Source: Timema cristinae (Eukaryota; Arthropoda; Insecta; Phasmatodea; Timematidae). Taken from it: a stretch of DNA of 64,000 nucleotides. Positions within the stretch are counted from its first letter, which is position 1. Every line of letters starts with the position of its first letter. The stretch lies in the NCBI GenBank assembly GCA_039000515.1, contig JBCFYV010000012.1, forward strand, positions 128,040,652 through 128,104,651. The letters are read 5' to 3'. This document shows, piece after piece, positions 45,906 to 58,300 of this stretch. The notes below the pieces were generated by a model, which had not been told where the DNA came from, ran no database searches, and saw nothing but the letters and a program-made list of their open reading frames with translations. The translations under genes were made by a program, and so were the position numbers.

Positions 45906-47090
45906 GTTTTAGGCTGCACTTGGGGTGGTTGGCATTCAAACGAAAAATATAGACTTTTTGTCTAAAATTAAGTTTGAAAAAATTTACTCAATATCCAAAA
46001 AATGTTGAATATTTAAAATAAAACGGTTCAACATAATCGCACAAACCTTCTCATATTGTGTGTGTATTGTATATTTTGCAAGAAATGTTCAAAAATAGGT
46101 TTTCAGTGAACTGCCCTTAAATAAGTTTTCCTCGTAAAACAAACCAATCATCATGTTAGTCACAATAAACACTCCTTATGTATACATTTTAAACATAATC
46201 GTTTAGATATTTTTGATAAGTTTCGAATTTTTGGAAATCAGTTATTTGTAGACACCCCTAAAATCATTTTAAATTTGTAAAAATAAAATGTATTCTTTTT
46301 TATCATAAAAAGAACTATTCCCATTTACACATTTTGAATTCAATCTTAAAGGAAAATTTCAAAAATGTTTGAATTTGCTATAATTATTCGTAAGTAAAAT
46401 ACCTTTAAATGAAAATGAAAAATAAGCATACCCTATTATTTATCACGTAAAATGCTCATCATATACAAATTTTGAACAAAACTGTTAAAACTTTTTTTTA
46501 AATTCTAATTTTACAAAAACTCAAGTCATCAATTATTATGAAATTTTTTTTTTTTACAAAAACAAATGTATATAATTATTTATGATGTAAAAAACTTAAC
46601 ATTTTGAACCAAATCACTAAAGCATTTTTTATATTAAAATTTTCTTAAATTGAGGGCTAGGGCCAAAATCAAGAAAACATCAAAAGGTTTTGCCCTTTAA
46701 CATCGATATCACGCTTGAACAAAACACGCCAAACAGTTTCAGTCCCGTGGAGAGAGAGGGACAGACAGACAGACAGACAGAATAGTTATATTGCTCAGTA
46801 ACTGACACTATCTTGGTCCACACACACTCACTTGACAGCAATATTACATGAGGTATGTTGTGGTTCGAGTCCCGAGCACTGGTAAGAGTGTGGCCAGGAG
46901 GATAGCTAGTGTTCTCTCTTTCGGCAGGTATGTTGCCCTGTCCAAGTTACGTTCTCCAGACTGTCCTATAAACATATTCCTTTTTTATATCCTGAAAGTT
47001 CCTCTCTCCATCATTCAATCAGTTGCACAACTGGCCCCTTTTTCCTTTCACCTTGCCTTACATGACGTCCCTTAGTAAGACATTTCACCC
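45906..47090. other. Very AT-rich intron ending in a GACA repeat element
   Basis: 45940-46640 is A/T-rich with repeated words such as 'aaattttgaa'. 46660-46800 (-) has 'ccaaacagtttcagtcccgt' followed by a CAGA run (46760-46782), like the copy at 21556-21800. The + frame 46848-47075 lacks domains. Confidence 0.5.
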
Positions 47091-47091
47091 A

Positions 47092-47342
47092 CCTCAGTGG
47101 CGTAGATAGCTAACGCGCTAGTTCCATGTTGAGCTAGACTGCCGAGGGCGGGAAGATTGAGGTTCGAATCTCACTCGGGTGAACTAGGGGGGAGGGGGTT
47201 CTCCTAAATAGTTTTTCACTCTCCCTCCACGCAAATGCGGGTTCCCCTCCTCTATATTAAACTTTCTCATTCCCTAACCCATTAGCGTAATCAGTACTTA
47301 AGCGTATAACCCGAATGGGTAGTAAGACAAGGTGCTAAAAAT
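47092..47342 (+). mobile_element. tRNA-derived SINE, best full-length copy
   Basis: About 250 bp. The tRNA-like head has an A-box region 'tggcgtagatagctaacgcg' and B box 'ggttcgaatctc' (about 47161-47172). The body is 'cctaaatagtttttcactct', 'ccctccacgcaaatgcgggt' and 'cattccctaacccattagcg'. The 3' end is 'cccgaatgggtagtaagaca' plus an A-rich run. Used as the reference for the other copies in this window. Its reverse strand can be read as protein-like text (VHPSEIRTSIFPPSAV) that I remember from automated predictions in Timema genomes. Confidence 0.9.
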
Positions 47343-48165
47343 ACATTTCTTCTCACGATGTGAACCACACAGTAAGTTTATTTTTAGAATCAGCTGCAGA
47401 TTTGTCCCTTGTTCTTTCTATTTAATGGTAATATAAATATTAATTAATCTCGTCCCAAGGCAAGGTAATATATTCACGTGGAGATGATACATGGTGTGTT
47501 CTCTTTGTGCAGTTGACATCTCTTTGCGAATAGAACCTCTTTTGATCGCTTGTGTCCCGATATTACCTCTTGATAAGATTACAATCGAGCCAAGTTAATT
47601 GTCACAGTCGGCCGTAAGTGTGTTCCGAAACTCAGAACACGGCACTTGCCAAGTGTTGATTAGTGTTTACTTGTTGACACGAGGTACGCACAGTTTTGTT
47701 TACGTCACAGACAAGAACTGGCCCGGGCGAGTCATTGGGAATGTCCTCATGCTTGTGTTTCGGTTGAAAAAATTGGGTTTAGAGTAGAATCGTGGTAGAA
47801 AGTCACAACAATTATATATTGATTGATTTTGTAGACCTGTCTTCCTTCAACTCCAATATTATTGAAAATAGTAAGTTACAATGTACACAACCAGGGCTCG
47901 AATAACTACAAGTAGTTTGATGGCCAACAGGTTTACATGCTCGTTAGATACAAATAGTAATCAAACTTAGCTAGTTTGTATTTCAACCATGGTCGTGCAA
48001 TGTATCATTGGTAAAATGCGGGTTTACCCTTTCATGGTGATAAATTAACGGCCGGGGAGTGGGTGTTGTACCTTTCCTAGTCTTAGGTTAAATTATAAGT
48101 CATATGAAGCTACGACAGGCCTAGCAAGCCGGTAGTGGAAAATATATTGATTGGATAAACAACTG
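47343..48165. other. Intron, nothing recognised
   Basis: Mixed AT-rich sequence. The + frame 47599-47787 shows no family. Confidence 0.5.
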
Positions 48166-48167
48166 AT

Positions 48168-49165
48168 CACAGGCTGGAAAGTAAAGAACACTCTGACCAC
48201 AGTCTGGAAAGTCACGGATGGAAAGTAAAGGACACTCTGACCACAGGCTGGAAAATCACGGATGGAAAGTAAAGAACACTCTGACCACAGGCTGGAAAGT
48301 AAAGAACACTCTGACCACAGTCTGGAAAGTCACGGATGGAAAGTAAAGAACACTCTGACCACAGTCTGGAAAGTCATGGATGGAAAGTAAAGAACACTCT
48401 GACCACAGCCAAGAAAGTCACGGATGGAAAGTAAAGAACACTCTGACCACAGTCTGGAAAGTCACAGATGGAAAGTAAAGAACACTCTGACCACAGGCTG
48501 GAAAGTCACGGATGGAAAGTAAAGAACACTCTGACCACAGTCTGGAAAGTCACGGATGGAAAGTAAAGAACACTCTGACCACAGGCTGGAAAGTCACGGA
48601 TGGAAAGTAAAGAACACGCTGACCACAGGCTGGAAAGTAAAGAACACTCTGACCACAGGCTGGAAAGACATGGATGGAAAGTAAAGAACACTCTGACCAC
48701 AGTCTGGAAAGTCACGGATGGAAAGTAAAGGACACTCTGACCACAGTCTGGAAAGTCACGGATGGAAAGTAAAGAACACTCTGACCACAGGCTGGAAAGA
48801 CATGGATGGAAAGTAAAGAACACTCTGACTACAGGCTGGAAAGTCACGGATGGAAAGTAAAGAACACTCTGACTACAGGCTGGAAAGTCACGGATGGAAA
48901 GTAAAGAACACTCTGACCACAGCCAAGAAAGTCACGGATGGAAAGTAAAGAACACTCTGACCACAGTCTGGAAAGTCACAGATGGAAAGTAAAGAACACG
49001 CTGACCACAGGCTGGAAAGTAAAGAACACTCTGACCACAGGCTGGAAAGACATGGATGGAAAGTAAAGAACACTCTGACCACAGTCTGGAAAGTCACGGA
49101 TGGAAAGTAAAGAACACTCTGACTACAGGCTGGAAAGACATGGATGGAAAGTAAATAACACCCTG
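48168..49165. repeat. 44-bp minisatellite, about 22 copies, with short variants
   Basis: Unit 'gaacactctgaccacagtct' 'ggaaagtcacggatggaaag' 'taaa', 44 bp (48481 to 48525). Some units of about 30 bp lack the 'gtcacggatggaaa' part. Variants AGCCAAG and GACATGG recur. - strand frames of 69 and 113 codons are repeat translations. Confidence 0.95.
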
Positions 49166-49433
49166 AAAGATGTAAATGTGATTCTTCTCTCCAATTTTAA
49201 ATATATTATTAAATAAATAAAACTAGTTTTTAAATTCAAATAATTACAAACTCGAACTTATGTATCCAAGAATAAGTTAACTAATATACTTGTAAAGGCA
49301 TTCAATCAATAATTGTATAAAATAGATAGATAGATAGATAGATAGATAGTAGCTCATGAACGTATTTTGGGACGCCTGTAAACAACAAACAATTTTCATC
49401 CAACGATTTGGTTTTGTTCTAACGTCTTGTTAA
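49166..49433. other. AT-rich spacer with GATA microsatellite
   Basis: 'atag' repeated about 7 times at 49322-49350. Confidence 0.7.
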
Positions 49434-51683
49434 GATTCTTGTCAATTCAGTATATGACCCGCGCCTCAGGTATCAGTCTCGTCTATTCTTGTCAATTCAG
49501 TATATGACCCGCACCCTCAGGTATCTGTCTCGTCTATTCTTGTCAATTCAGGATATGACCCGCGCCCTCAGGTATCAGTCTCGTCTATTCTTGTCAATTC
49601 AGGATATGACCCGCGCCCTCAGGTATCAGTCTCGTCTATTCTTGTCAATTCAGGATATGACCCGCGCCCTGAGGTATCAGTCTCGTCTATTCTTGTCAAT
49701 TCAGGATATGACCCGCGCCCTGAGGTATCAGTCTCGTCTATTCTTGTCAATTCAGGCTATGACCCGCGCCATCAGGTATCAGCCTCATCTATTCTTGTCA
49801 ATTCAGTATATGACCCGCACCCTCAGGTATCTGTCTCGTCTATTCTTGTCAATTCAGGATATGACCCGCGCCCTGAGGTATCAGTCTCGTCTATTCTTGT
49901 CAATTCAGGCTATGACCCGCGCCATCAGGTATCAGCCTCATCTATTCTTGTCAATTCAGTATATGACCCGCACCCTCAGGTATCTGTCTCGTCTATTCTT
50001 GTCAATTCAGGCTATGACCCGCGCCATCAGGTATCAGCCTCATCTATTCTTGTCAATTCAGTATATGACCCGCACCCTCAGGTATCTGTCTCGTCTATTC
50101 TTGTCAATTCAGGATATGACCCGCGCCCTGAGGTATCAGTCTCGTCTATTCTTGTCAATTCAGGATATGACCCGCGCCCTGAGGTATCAGCCTCATCTAT
50201 TCTTGTCAATTCAGGATATGACTCGCGCCCTCGGGTATCTGTCTCATCTATTCTTGTCAATTCAGGATATGACCCGCGCCTCAGGTATCAGCCTCATCTA
50301 TTCTTGTCAATTCAGTATATGACCCGCACCCTCAGGTATCTGTCTCGTCTATTCTTGTCAATTCAGGATATGACCCGCGCCCTGAGGTATCAGTCTCGTC
50401 TATTCTTGTCAATTCAGGATATGACCCGCGCCTTCAGGTATCAGTCTCGTCTATTCTTGTCAATTCAGGATATGACCCGCGCCTTCAGGTATCAGTCTCG
50501 TCTATTCTTGTCAATTCAGGATATGACCCGCGCCCTGAGGTATCAGTCTCGTCTATTCTTGTCAATTCAGGATATGACCCGCGCCCTCAGGTATCAGTCT
50601 CGTCTATTCTTGTCAATTCAGGATATGACCCGCGCCTTCAGGTATCAGTCTCGTCTATTCTTGTCAATTCAGGATATGACCCATGCCCTCAGGTATCAGT
50701 CTCGTCTATTCTTGTCAATTCAGGATATGACCCACGCCCTGAGGTATCAGTCTCGTCTATTCTTGTCAATTCAGGATATGACACATGCCCTCAGGTATCT
50801 GTCTCGTCTATTCTTGTCAATTCAGGATATGACCCGCGCCCTCAGGTATCTGTCTCGTCTATTCTTGTCAATTCCGGATATGACCCGCGCCCTGAGGTAT
50901 CAGTCTCGTCTATTCTTGTCAATTCAGGATATGACCCGCGCCCTCAGGTATCAGCCTCATCTATTCTTGTCAATTCAGTATATGACCCGCACCCTCAGGT
51001 ATCAGTCTCGTCTATTCTTGTCAATTCAGGATATGACCCGTGCCCTCAGGTATCAGTCTCGTCTATTCTTGTCAATTCAGGATATGACACATGCCCTCAG
51101 GTATCAGCCTCATCTATTCTTGTCAATTCAGGATATGACCCGCGCCCTCAGGTATCAGCCTCATCTATTCTTGTCAATTCAGTATATGACCCGCACCCTC
51201 AGGTATCAGTCTCGTCTATTCTTGTCAATTCAGGATATGACCCGTGCCCTCAGGTATCAGTCTCGTCTATTCTTGTCAATTCAGGATATGACCCACGCCC
51301 TCAGGTATCAGTCTCGTCTATTCTTGTCAATTCAGGATATGACCCGTGCCCTCAGGTATCAGCCTCATCTATTCTTGTCAATTCAGGATATGACCCACGC
51401 CCTGAGGTATCAGCCTCATCTATTCTTGTCAATTCAGGATATGACCCGCGCCCTCAGGTATCAGCCTCATCTATTCTTGTCAATTCAGTATATGACCCGC
51501 ACCCTCAGGTATCAGTCTCGTCTATTCTTGTCAATTCAGTATATGACCCGCACCCTCAGGTATCAGTCTCGTCTATTCTTGTCAATTCAGGATATGACCC
51601 GTGCCCTCAGGTATCAGTCTCGTCTATTCTTGTCAATTCAGGATATGACCCACGCCCTGAGGTATCAGTCTCGTCTATTCTTG
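49434..51683. repeat. 51-bp minisatellite, about 44 copies
   Basis: Unit 'ttcttgtcaattcaggatat' 'gacccgcgccctcaggtatc' 'agtctcgtcta', 51 bp, unrelated to the other 51-bp array. + frames of 277 and 485 codons (17-residue unit LFLSIQDMTRALRYQSR) are split by a one-base deletion near 50280. Variant blocks recur at 102, 153 and 204 bp, so the array shows higher-order structure. The frame ends soon after the array and has no start context or domain. Confidence 0.97.
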
Positions 51684-52057
51684 ATCACCGACGATGGGCA
51701 GGTCAGCGTTCGGATCCCACTCGAATGTGTCAAGATGTCTTTTAGAGGGGTGAGGGGATAATGTTGATAAAACCTCAGTAAGGTCCAGCCAGGCTGCCGC
51801 CAACCGACAGCCAACAGTCGACAGTCAGCCCATACCAAGCACAAGGGACAATTCATAATATTTATCTTCCTATTCGCGACCACCTATTGCCAAGAGGACC
51901 GCCATTATGCTGGTTGATTACACATAAATTAACATAAATTAATTATAATTTCCCCACGCAATCTCTGCCTCAAATAAATCCTTGTATCGCAGCAATAATT
52001 AACTCGCCACATGGGAATAATAATTAATGCCTTGTAACATTTGGTTCTCTACATAGG
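51684..52057. other. Intron, nothing recognised
   Basis: 'gacagccaacagtcgacagt' region near 51810 is locally repetitive. Otherwise unassigned. Confidence 0.45.
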
Positions 52058-52295
52058 TGAGCACGCGAACTAAACATCATGCTTCTCTTGTCTAGTTTTC
52101 TGCTGACGGGGAGGTCAGGGTTAAAATCACGGATGGTTGCACTAGGGGTGGCTTTTCATCGATGTTTTCCCACTCTCCATCCAGGCAACCTAGGGAACAG
52201 TCATTTTAATTCTTTCTTCTTCATCTTTGCCTCATTTAATGAGTGAAGGTAAATGAATATAGCCCGGACGGGTAGTAAGACGTGATAAAAAAACA
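52058..52295 (+). mobile_element. SINE copy, near full length
   Basis: Head with eroded B box 'gggttaaaatcacgg', body 'ttcccactctccatccaggc', tail 'agcccggacgggtagtaaga' and a poly-A-like end. Confidence 0.7.
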
Positions 52296-52384
52296 GACAA
52301 GCGTATACATTTAACATGAACTTTCTGAACCAACTCGACTTACATACTAGCTTAACATTGAGTCCGTCGCCCCAACTATTACAA

Positions 52385-52460
52385 ACGATAACTTGGTCAT
52401 GCTAAGAATCAAACCAGGGACCCTGAACTTAGTAGGCAGACGCTACCAACCAAGCCACGG
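52385..52460 (-). mobile_element. tRNA-like SINE head
   Basis: On -, 'gtggcttggttggtagcgtc' (A-box-like) and 'ccctggtttgattct' (B-box-like) at tRNA spacing. The pairing is incomplete. Confidence 0.5.
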
Positions 52461-53158
52461 GCGGACTACTACCATCTTTACTAGTTAGAGCAACACAAGT
52501 CCCACTCGCGACTTAATCTAAGGGATAGGGATGAAGAGAATAATCTTACCTATGTGCTTAATTCAAAGTGGGGTGTATCTTAAACTTGACGCCCTTAAGG
52601 CCCATTCACTCTCAGAATAAGTGCATCAAGTGCTGCCCACTAAGCACAAGATGACACTTACCTGCTGCAAACGGCTTAAGAAAGAACAAGTTTACAAATA
52701 AACACTTAATAACAAAAATAATAATTGTGTGAGTATGTAAGACTATTTTTTGAATTATTTAAGAATTTATATTTGTTTATTTCAATGTTATATATATTTA
52801 AAACTCACCAAAGTAAAAGTAAATACATGAACATGGTAAATCTCATCTTAACTTGGCGTGACGTCACGAGTAGATAACGCCATTAAATTATAATGGAGAG
52901 AAGATGGGAAAATAACGTGTGGGAAACCAGCCCAATACAATGGTGACCAAGTGAGTCTGACACCTTATGCCTCTTAGCCATGTGTGCGGGTGTTAAATAA
53001 TTGGTATTCTATTTGAACATGTCGGCCTGTAAACCAATTACTATTTATAAGAGAATTGTTATCTAACCTAACAATTGTCAGGAAATAATAATAATGCGCT
53101 GTTCAGCAATCAAACAGGTTTTAATAGTAAGACCAATTAAAAACTGGACCTTTGTATA
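52461..53158. other. Intron with second half of a dispersed repeat pair
   Basis: 52808-52890 matches 20413-20490 ('gtaaatacatgaacatggta', 'cgtgacgtcac'). TGACGTCA at 52859-52866. The rest is AT-rich. Confidence 0.55.
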
Positions 53159-54514
53159 GTTAGAGGCACCTTGTAGCTCAAACATCGCACAAGTGTATAA
53201 ATGATATATGGTTAGAGGCACCTTCTAGCTCAAACATTGCACAAGTGTATAAATGATATATGGTTAGAGGCACCTTCTAGCTCAAACATTACACAAGTGT
53301 ATCAATGATATATGGTTAGAGGCACCTTCTAGGTCAAACATTGCACAAGTGTATAAATGATATATGGTTAGAGGCACCTTCTAGCTCAAACATTGCACGA
53401 GTGTATAAATGATATATGGTTAGAGGCACCTTGTAGCTCAAACATCGCACAAGTGTATCAATGATATATGGTTAGAGGCACCTTCTAGCTCAAACATTAC
53501 ACGAGTGTATAAATGATATATGGTTAGAGGCACCTTCTAGCTCAAACATCGCACAAGTGTATCAATGATATATGGTTAGAGGCACCTTCTAGCTCAAACA
53601 TCGCACAAGTGTATCAATGATATATGGTTAGAGGCACCTTCTAGCTCAAACATTACACGAGTGTATAAATGATATATGGTTAGAGGCACCTTCTAGCTCA
53701 AACATTGCACGAGTGTATAAATGATATATGGTTAGAGGCACCTTCTAGGTAAAACATTGCACAAGTGTATAAATGATATATGGTTAGAGGCACCTTCTAG
53801 GTAAAACATTGCACAAGTGTATAAATGATATATGGTTAGAGGCACCTTCTAGCTCAAACATTACACAAGTGTATAAATGATATATGGTTAGAGGCACCTT
53901 CTAGGTAAAACATTGCACAAGTGTATAAATGATATATGGTTAGAGGCACCTTCTAGCTCAAACATTACACAAGTGTATAAATGATATATGGTTAGAGGCA
54001 CCTTCTAGCTCAAACATTACACAAGTGTATAAATGATATATGGTTAGAGGCACCTTCTAGCTCAAACATTACACGAGTGTATAAATGATATGTGGTTAGA
54101 GGCACCTTCTAGCTCAAACATTACACAAGTGTATAAATGATATATGGTTAGAGGCACCTTCTAGCTCAAACATTGCACAAGTGTATAAATGATATATGGT
54201 TAGAGGCACCTTCTAGCTCAAACATTACACAAGTGTATCAATGATATATGGTTAGAGGCACCTTCTAGGTCAAACATTGCACAAGTGTATAAATGATATA
54301 TGGTTAGAGGCACCTTCTAGCTCAAACATTACACAAGTGTATAAATGATATATGGTTAGAGGCACCTTCTAGCTCAAACATTACACAAGTGTATAAATTA
54401 TATATGGTTAGAGGCACCTTCTAGCTCAAACATTACACAAGTGTATAAATGATATATGGTTAGAGGCACCTTCTAGCTCAAACATTACACAAGTGTATAA
54501 ATGATATATGGTTT
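53159..54514. repeat. 52-bp minisatellite, about 26 copies
   Basis: Unit 'gttagaggcaccttctagct' 'caaacattacacaagtgtat' 'aaatgatatatg', 52 bp (53221 to 53273). Variation is limited to a few positions (GTC/GTA/CTC, TTGC/TTAC/TCGC, CAAG/CGAG, AAA/CAA) that are reshuffled between units. Confidence 0.97.
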
Positions 54515-55301
54515 GAGCTAGCAGCGAATAAACTACTTTACACACTGGAATACAATTAAAAAGGAGAATTTTCAGAAAGTGCACCAACATTCTCCTGCGG
54601 TAGAGGTGGGCAACAGCACTATATATATATATTATATATTAGATGTGCGAAGATCCCTTTTTAATTGAGAAGTGAAGTCAAAGCAAAGTCAAAACTGAAG
54701 TTTAAGATAAGGTTTTAGTGTTTAAATTATCCATGAAGTGTTTCTAAGTTAAGAGAAATGCTTAGAGAAATAAAGAAAGCCCACTATTATGTTTTATGCT
54801 GACTTTTCTGAGTCTATCTGCTTACGTGTTTTGCTTTTAGGGTTTAATTCACGGCGAGCCAAATAAATCATGTGTAAAAGCTCATTTACATCGCAATTTA
54901 TTTGGATGATATGTTCACTTTTAAAATTATTACTATTACTATTAGGTGTTCTGTCTTACGACCGGTCTATTCCTTTTGTCTGTGAACTTAGACCGCCAAT
55001 GTTGACTGCTCCTTCAGCTCCCAGAATGTTCTTCTTGCCTTCATGTCATCCTAAGCTCCTCTTTCCCTCAACCTTGACTCCTATGATGTCGTACAGAGGA
55101 CAGTTCCTCCTAAGATCCAGTTTGGTTTGTACCGAAGACTCACATCCAAAATGGTTCTGATCTTCTCAAGTCTTCTCCAGCTCACAGTTCAAAGCTCTCC
55201 AAGTATTTGTTCTCCATCTTACCCGAGAGTCCGTGTTTCTGCTCCACACATCCTTAGATGTATTCATTTAATATAACTGATGAAAGCCACAATGGTTTCC
55301 A
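54515..55301. other. Intron, nothing firmly recognised
   Basis: TA microsatellite at about 54619-54640. The 96-codon + frame (54870-55160) and its reverse gave no clear family match. Confidence 0.45.
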
Positions 55302-58300
55302 AGTACCCGGTTAATAAGGTAGACTGCTCGTCACTGTGTCTAGTGCCCGGTTAATAAGGTAGACTGCCCGTCATTGTGTCTAGTACCCGGTTAATAAGGT
55401 AGACTGCTCGTCACTGTGTCTAGTACCCGGTTAATAAGGTAGACTGCTCGTCACTGTGTCTAGTACCCGGTTAATAAGGTAGACTGCTCGTCACTGTGTC
55501 TAGTACCCGGTTAATAAGGTAGACTGCTCGTCACTGTGTCTAGTACCCGGTTAATAAGGTAGACTGCCCGTCACTGTGTCTAGTACCTGGTTAATAAGGT
55601 AGACTGCCCGTCATTGTGTCTAGTACCCGGTTAATAAGGTAGACTGCTCGTCACTGTGTCTAGTACCCGGTTAATAAGGTAGACTGCTCGTCACTGTGTC
55701 TAGTACCCGGTTAATAAGGTAGACTGCCCGTCACTGTGTCTAGTACCCGGTTAATAAGGTAGACTGCCCGTCACGGTGTCTAGTACCCGGTTAATAAGGT
55801 AGACTGCCCGTCACTGTGTCTAGTGCCCGGTTAATAAGGTAGACTGCCCGTCACTGTGTCTAGTACCCGGTTAATAAGGTAGAGTGCCCGTCACTGTGTC
55901 TAGTGCCCGGTTAATAAGGTAGACTGCTCGTCACTGTGTCTAGTACCCGGTAATAAGGTAGACTGCCCGTCACTGTGTCTATTACCCGGTTAATAAGGTA
56001 GAGTGCCCGTCACTGTGTCTAGTACCCGGTTAATAAGGTAGACTGCCCGTCACTGTGTCTAGTACCCGGTTAATAAGGTAGACTGCTCGTCACTGTGTCT
56101 AGTACCCAGTTAATAAGGTAGACTGCCCGTCACTGTGTCTAGTACCCGGTTAATAAGGTAGAGTGCCCGTCACTGTGTCTAGTACCCGGTTAATAAGGTA
56201 GACTGCCCGTCAGTGTGTCTAGTACCCGGTTAATAAGGTAGAGTGCCCGTCATTGTGTCTAGTACCCGGTTAATAAGGTAGACTGCTCGTCACTGTGTCT
56301 AGTACCCAGTTAATAAGGTAGACTGCCCGTCACTGTGTCTAGTACCCGGTTAATAAGGTAGAGTGCCCGTCACTGTGTCTAGTACCCGGTTAATAAGGTA
56401 GACTGCCCGTCACTGTGTCTAGTACCCGGTTAATAAGGTAGACTGCTCGTCACTGTGTCTAGTACCTGGTTAATAAGGTAGACTGCCCGTCATTGTGTCT
56501 AGTACCGGTTAATAAGGTAGACTGCCCGTCACTGTGTCTAGTACCCAGTTAATAAGGTAGACTGCCCGTCACTGTGTCTAGTACCCGGTTAATAAGGTAG
56601 AGTGCTCGTCACTGTGTCTAGTACCCGGTTAATAAGGTAGACTGCCCGTCAGTGTGTCTAGTACCCGGTTAATAAGGTAGAGTGCCCGTCATTGTGTCTA
56701 GTACCCGGTTAATAAGGTAGACTGCTCGTCACTGTGTCTAGTACCCAGTTAATAAGGTAGACTGCCCGTCACTGTGTCTAGTACCCGGTTAATAAGGTAG
56801 AGTGCCCGTCACTGTGTCTAGTACCCGGTTAATAAGGTAGACTGCCCGTCACTGTGTCTAGTACCCGGTTAATAAGGTAGACTGCTCGTCACTGTGTCTA
56901 GTACCTGGTTAATAAGGTAGACTGCCCGTCATTGTGTCTAGTACCCGGTTAATAAGGTAGACTGCCCGTCACTGTGTCTAGTGCCCGGTTAATAAGGTAT
57001 ACTGCTCGTCAATGTGTCTAGTACCCGGTTAATAAGGTAGACTGCGCGTCACTGTGTCTAGTACCCGGTTAATAAGGTAGACTGCCCGTCATTGTGTCTA
57101 GTACCCGGTTAATAAGGTAGACTGCTCGTCACTGTGTCTAGTACCCGGTTAATAAGGTAGACTGCCCGTCACTGTGTTAGTACCGTACCGGTTAATAAGG
57201 TAGACTGCTCGTCACTGTGCCTAGTACCCGGTTAATAAGGTAGACTGCTCGTCACTGTGTCTAGTACCCGGTTAATAAGGTAGACTGCCCGTCACTGTGT
57301 CTAGTACCCGGTTAATAAGGTAGACTGCCCGTCACTGTGTCTAGTACCCGGTTAATAAGGTAGACTGCCCGTCACTGTGTCTAGTACCCGGTTAATAAGG
57401 TAGACTGCCCGTCACTGTGTCTAGTACCCGGTTAATAAGGTAGAGTGCCCGTCACTGTGTCTAGTACCCGGTTAATAAGGTAGACTGCCCGTCACTGTGT
57501 CTAGTACCCGGTTAATAAGGTAGACTGCTCGTCACTGTGTCTAGTACCTGGTTAATAAGGTAGACTGCCCGTCATTGTGTCTAGTACCCGGTTAATGAGG
57601 TAGACTGCTCGTCACGGTGTTAGTACCCGGTTAATAAGGTAGACTGCTCGTCACTGTGTCTAGTACCTGGTTAATAAGGTAGACTGCCCGTCATTGTGTC
57701 TAGTACCCGGTTAATAAGGTAGACTGCTCGTCACTGTGTCTAGTACCCAGTTAATAAGGTAGACTGCCCGTCACTGTGTCTAGTACCCGGTTAATAAGGT
57801 AGAGTGCCCGTCACTGTGTCTAGTACCCGGTTAATAAGGTAGACTGCCCGTCACTGTGTCTAGTACCCGGTTAATAAGGTAGACTGCTCGTCACTGTGTC
57901 TAGTAACCTGGTTAATAAGGTAACTGCCCGTCATTGTGTCTAGTACCCGGTTAATAAGGTAGACTGCCCGTCACTGTGTCTAGTGCCCGGTTAATAAGGT
58001 ATACTGCTCGTCAATGTGTCTAGTACCCGGTTAATAAGGTAGACTGCGCGTCACTGTGTCTAGTACCCGGTTAATAAGGTAGACTGCCCGTCATTGTGTC
58101 TAGTACCCGGTTAATAAGGTAGACTGCTCGTCATTGTGTCTAGTACCCGGTTAATAAGGTAGACTGCCCGTCACTGTGTCTAGTACCCGGTTAATAAGGT
58201 AGACTGCTCGTCACTGTGCCTAGTACCCGGTTAATAAGGTAGACTGCTCGTCACTGTGCCTAGTACCCGGTTAATAAGGTAGACTGCTCGTCACTGTGTC

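Noticed and set aside
50304..51761. 485-codon open frame on +, with a 17-residue repeat
   Set aside because: It is a translation of the 51-bp array. The neighbouring copy of the array changes frame by a one-base deletion, the opposite strand is also open in places, and there is no signal peptide, start context or flanking coding sequence.
54870..55160. 96-codon frame with a hydrophobic start, or a non-LTR element on the reverse strand
   Set aside because: No reverse transcriptase or other motif can be recognised on either strand, and stops interrupt the reverse reading.
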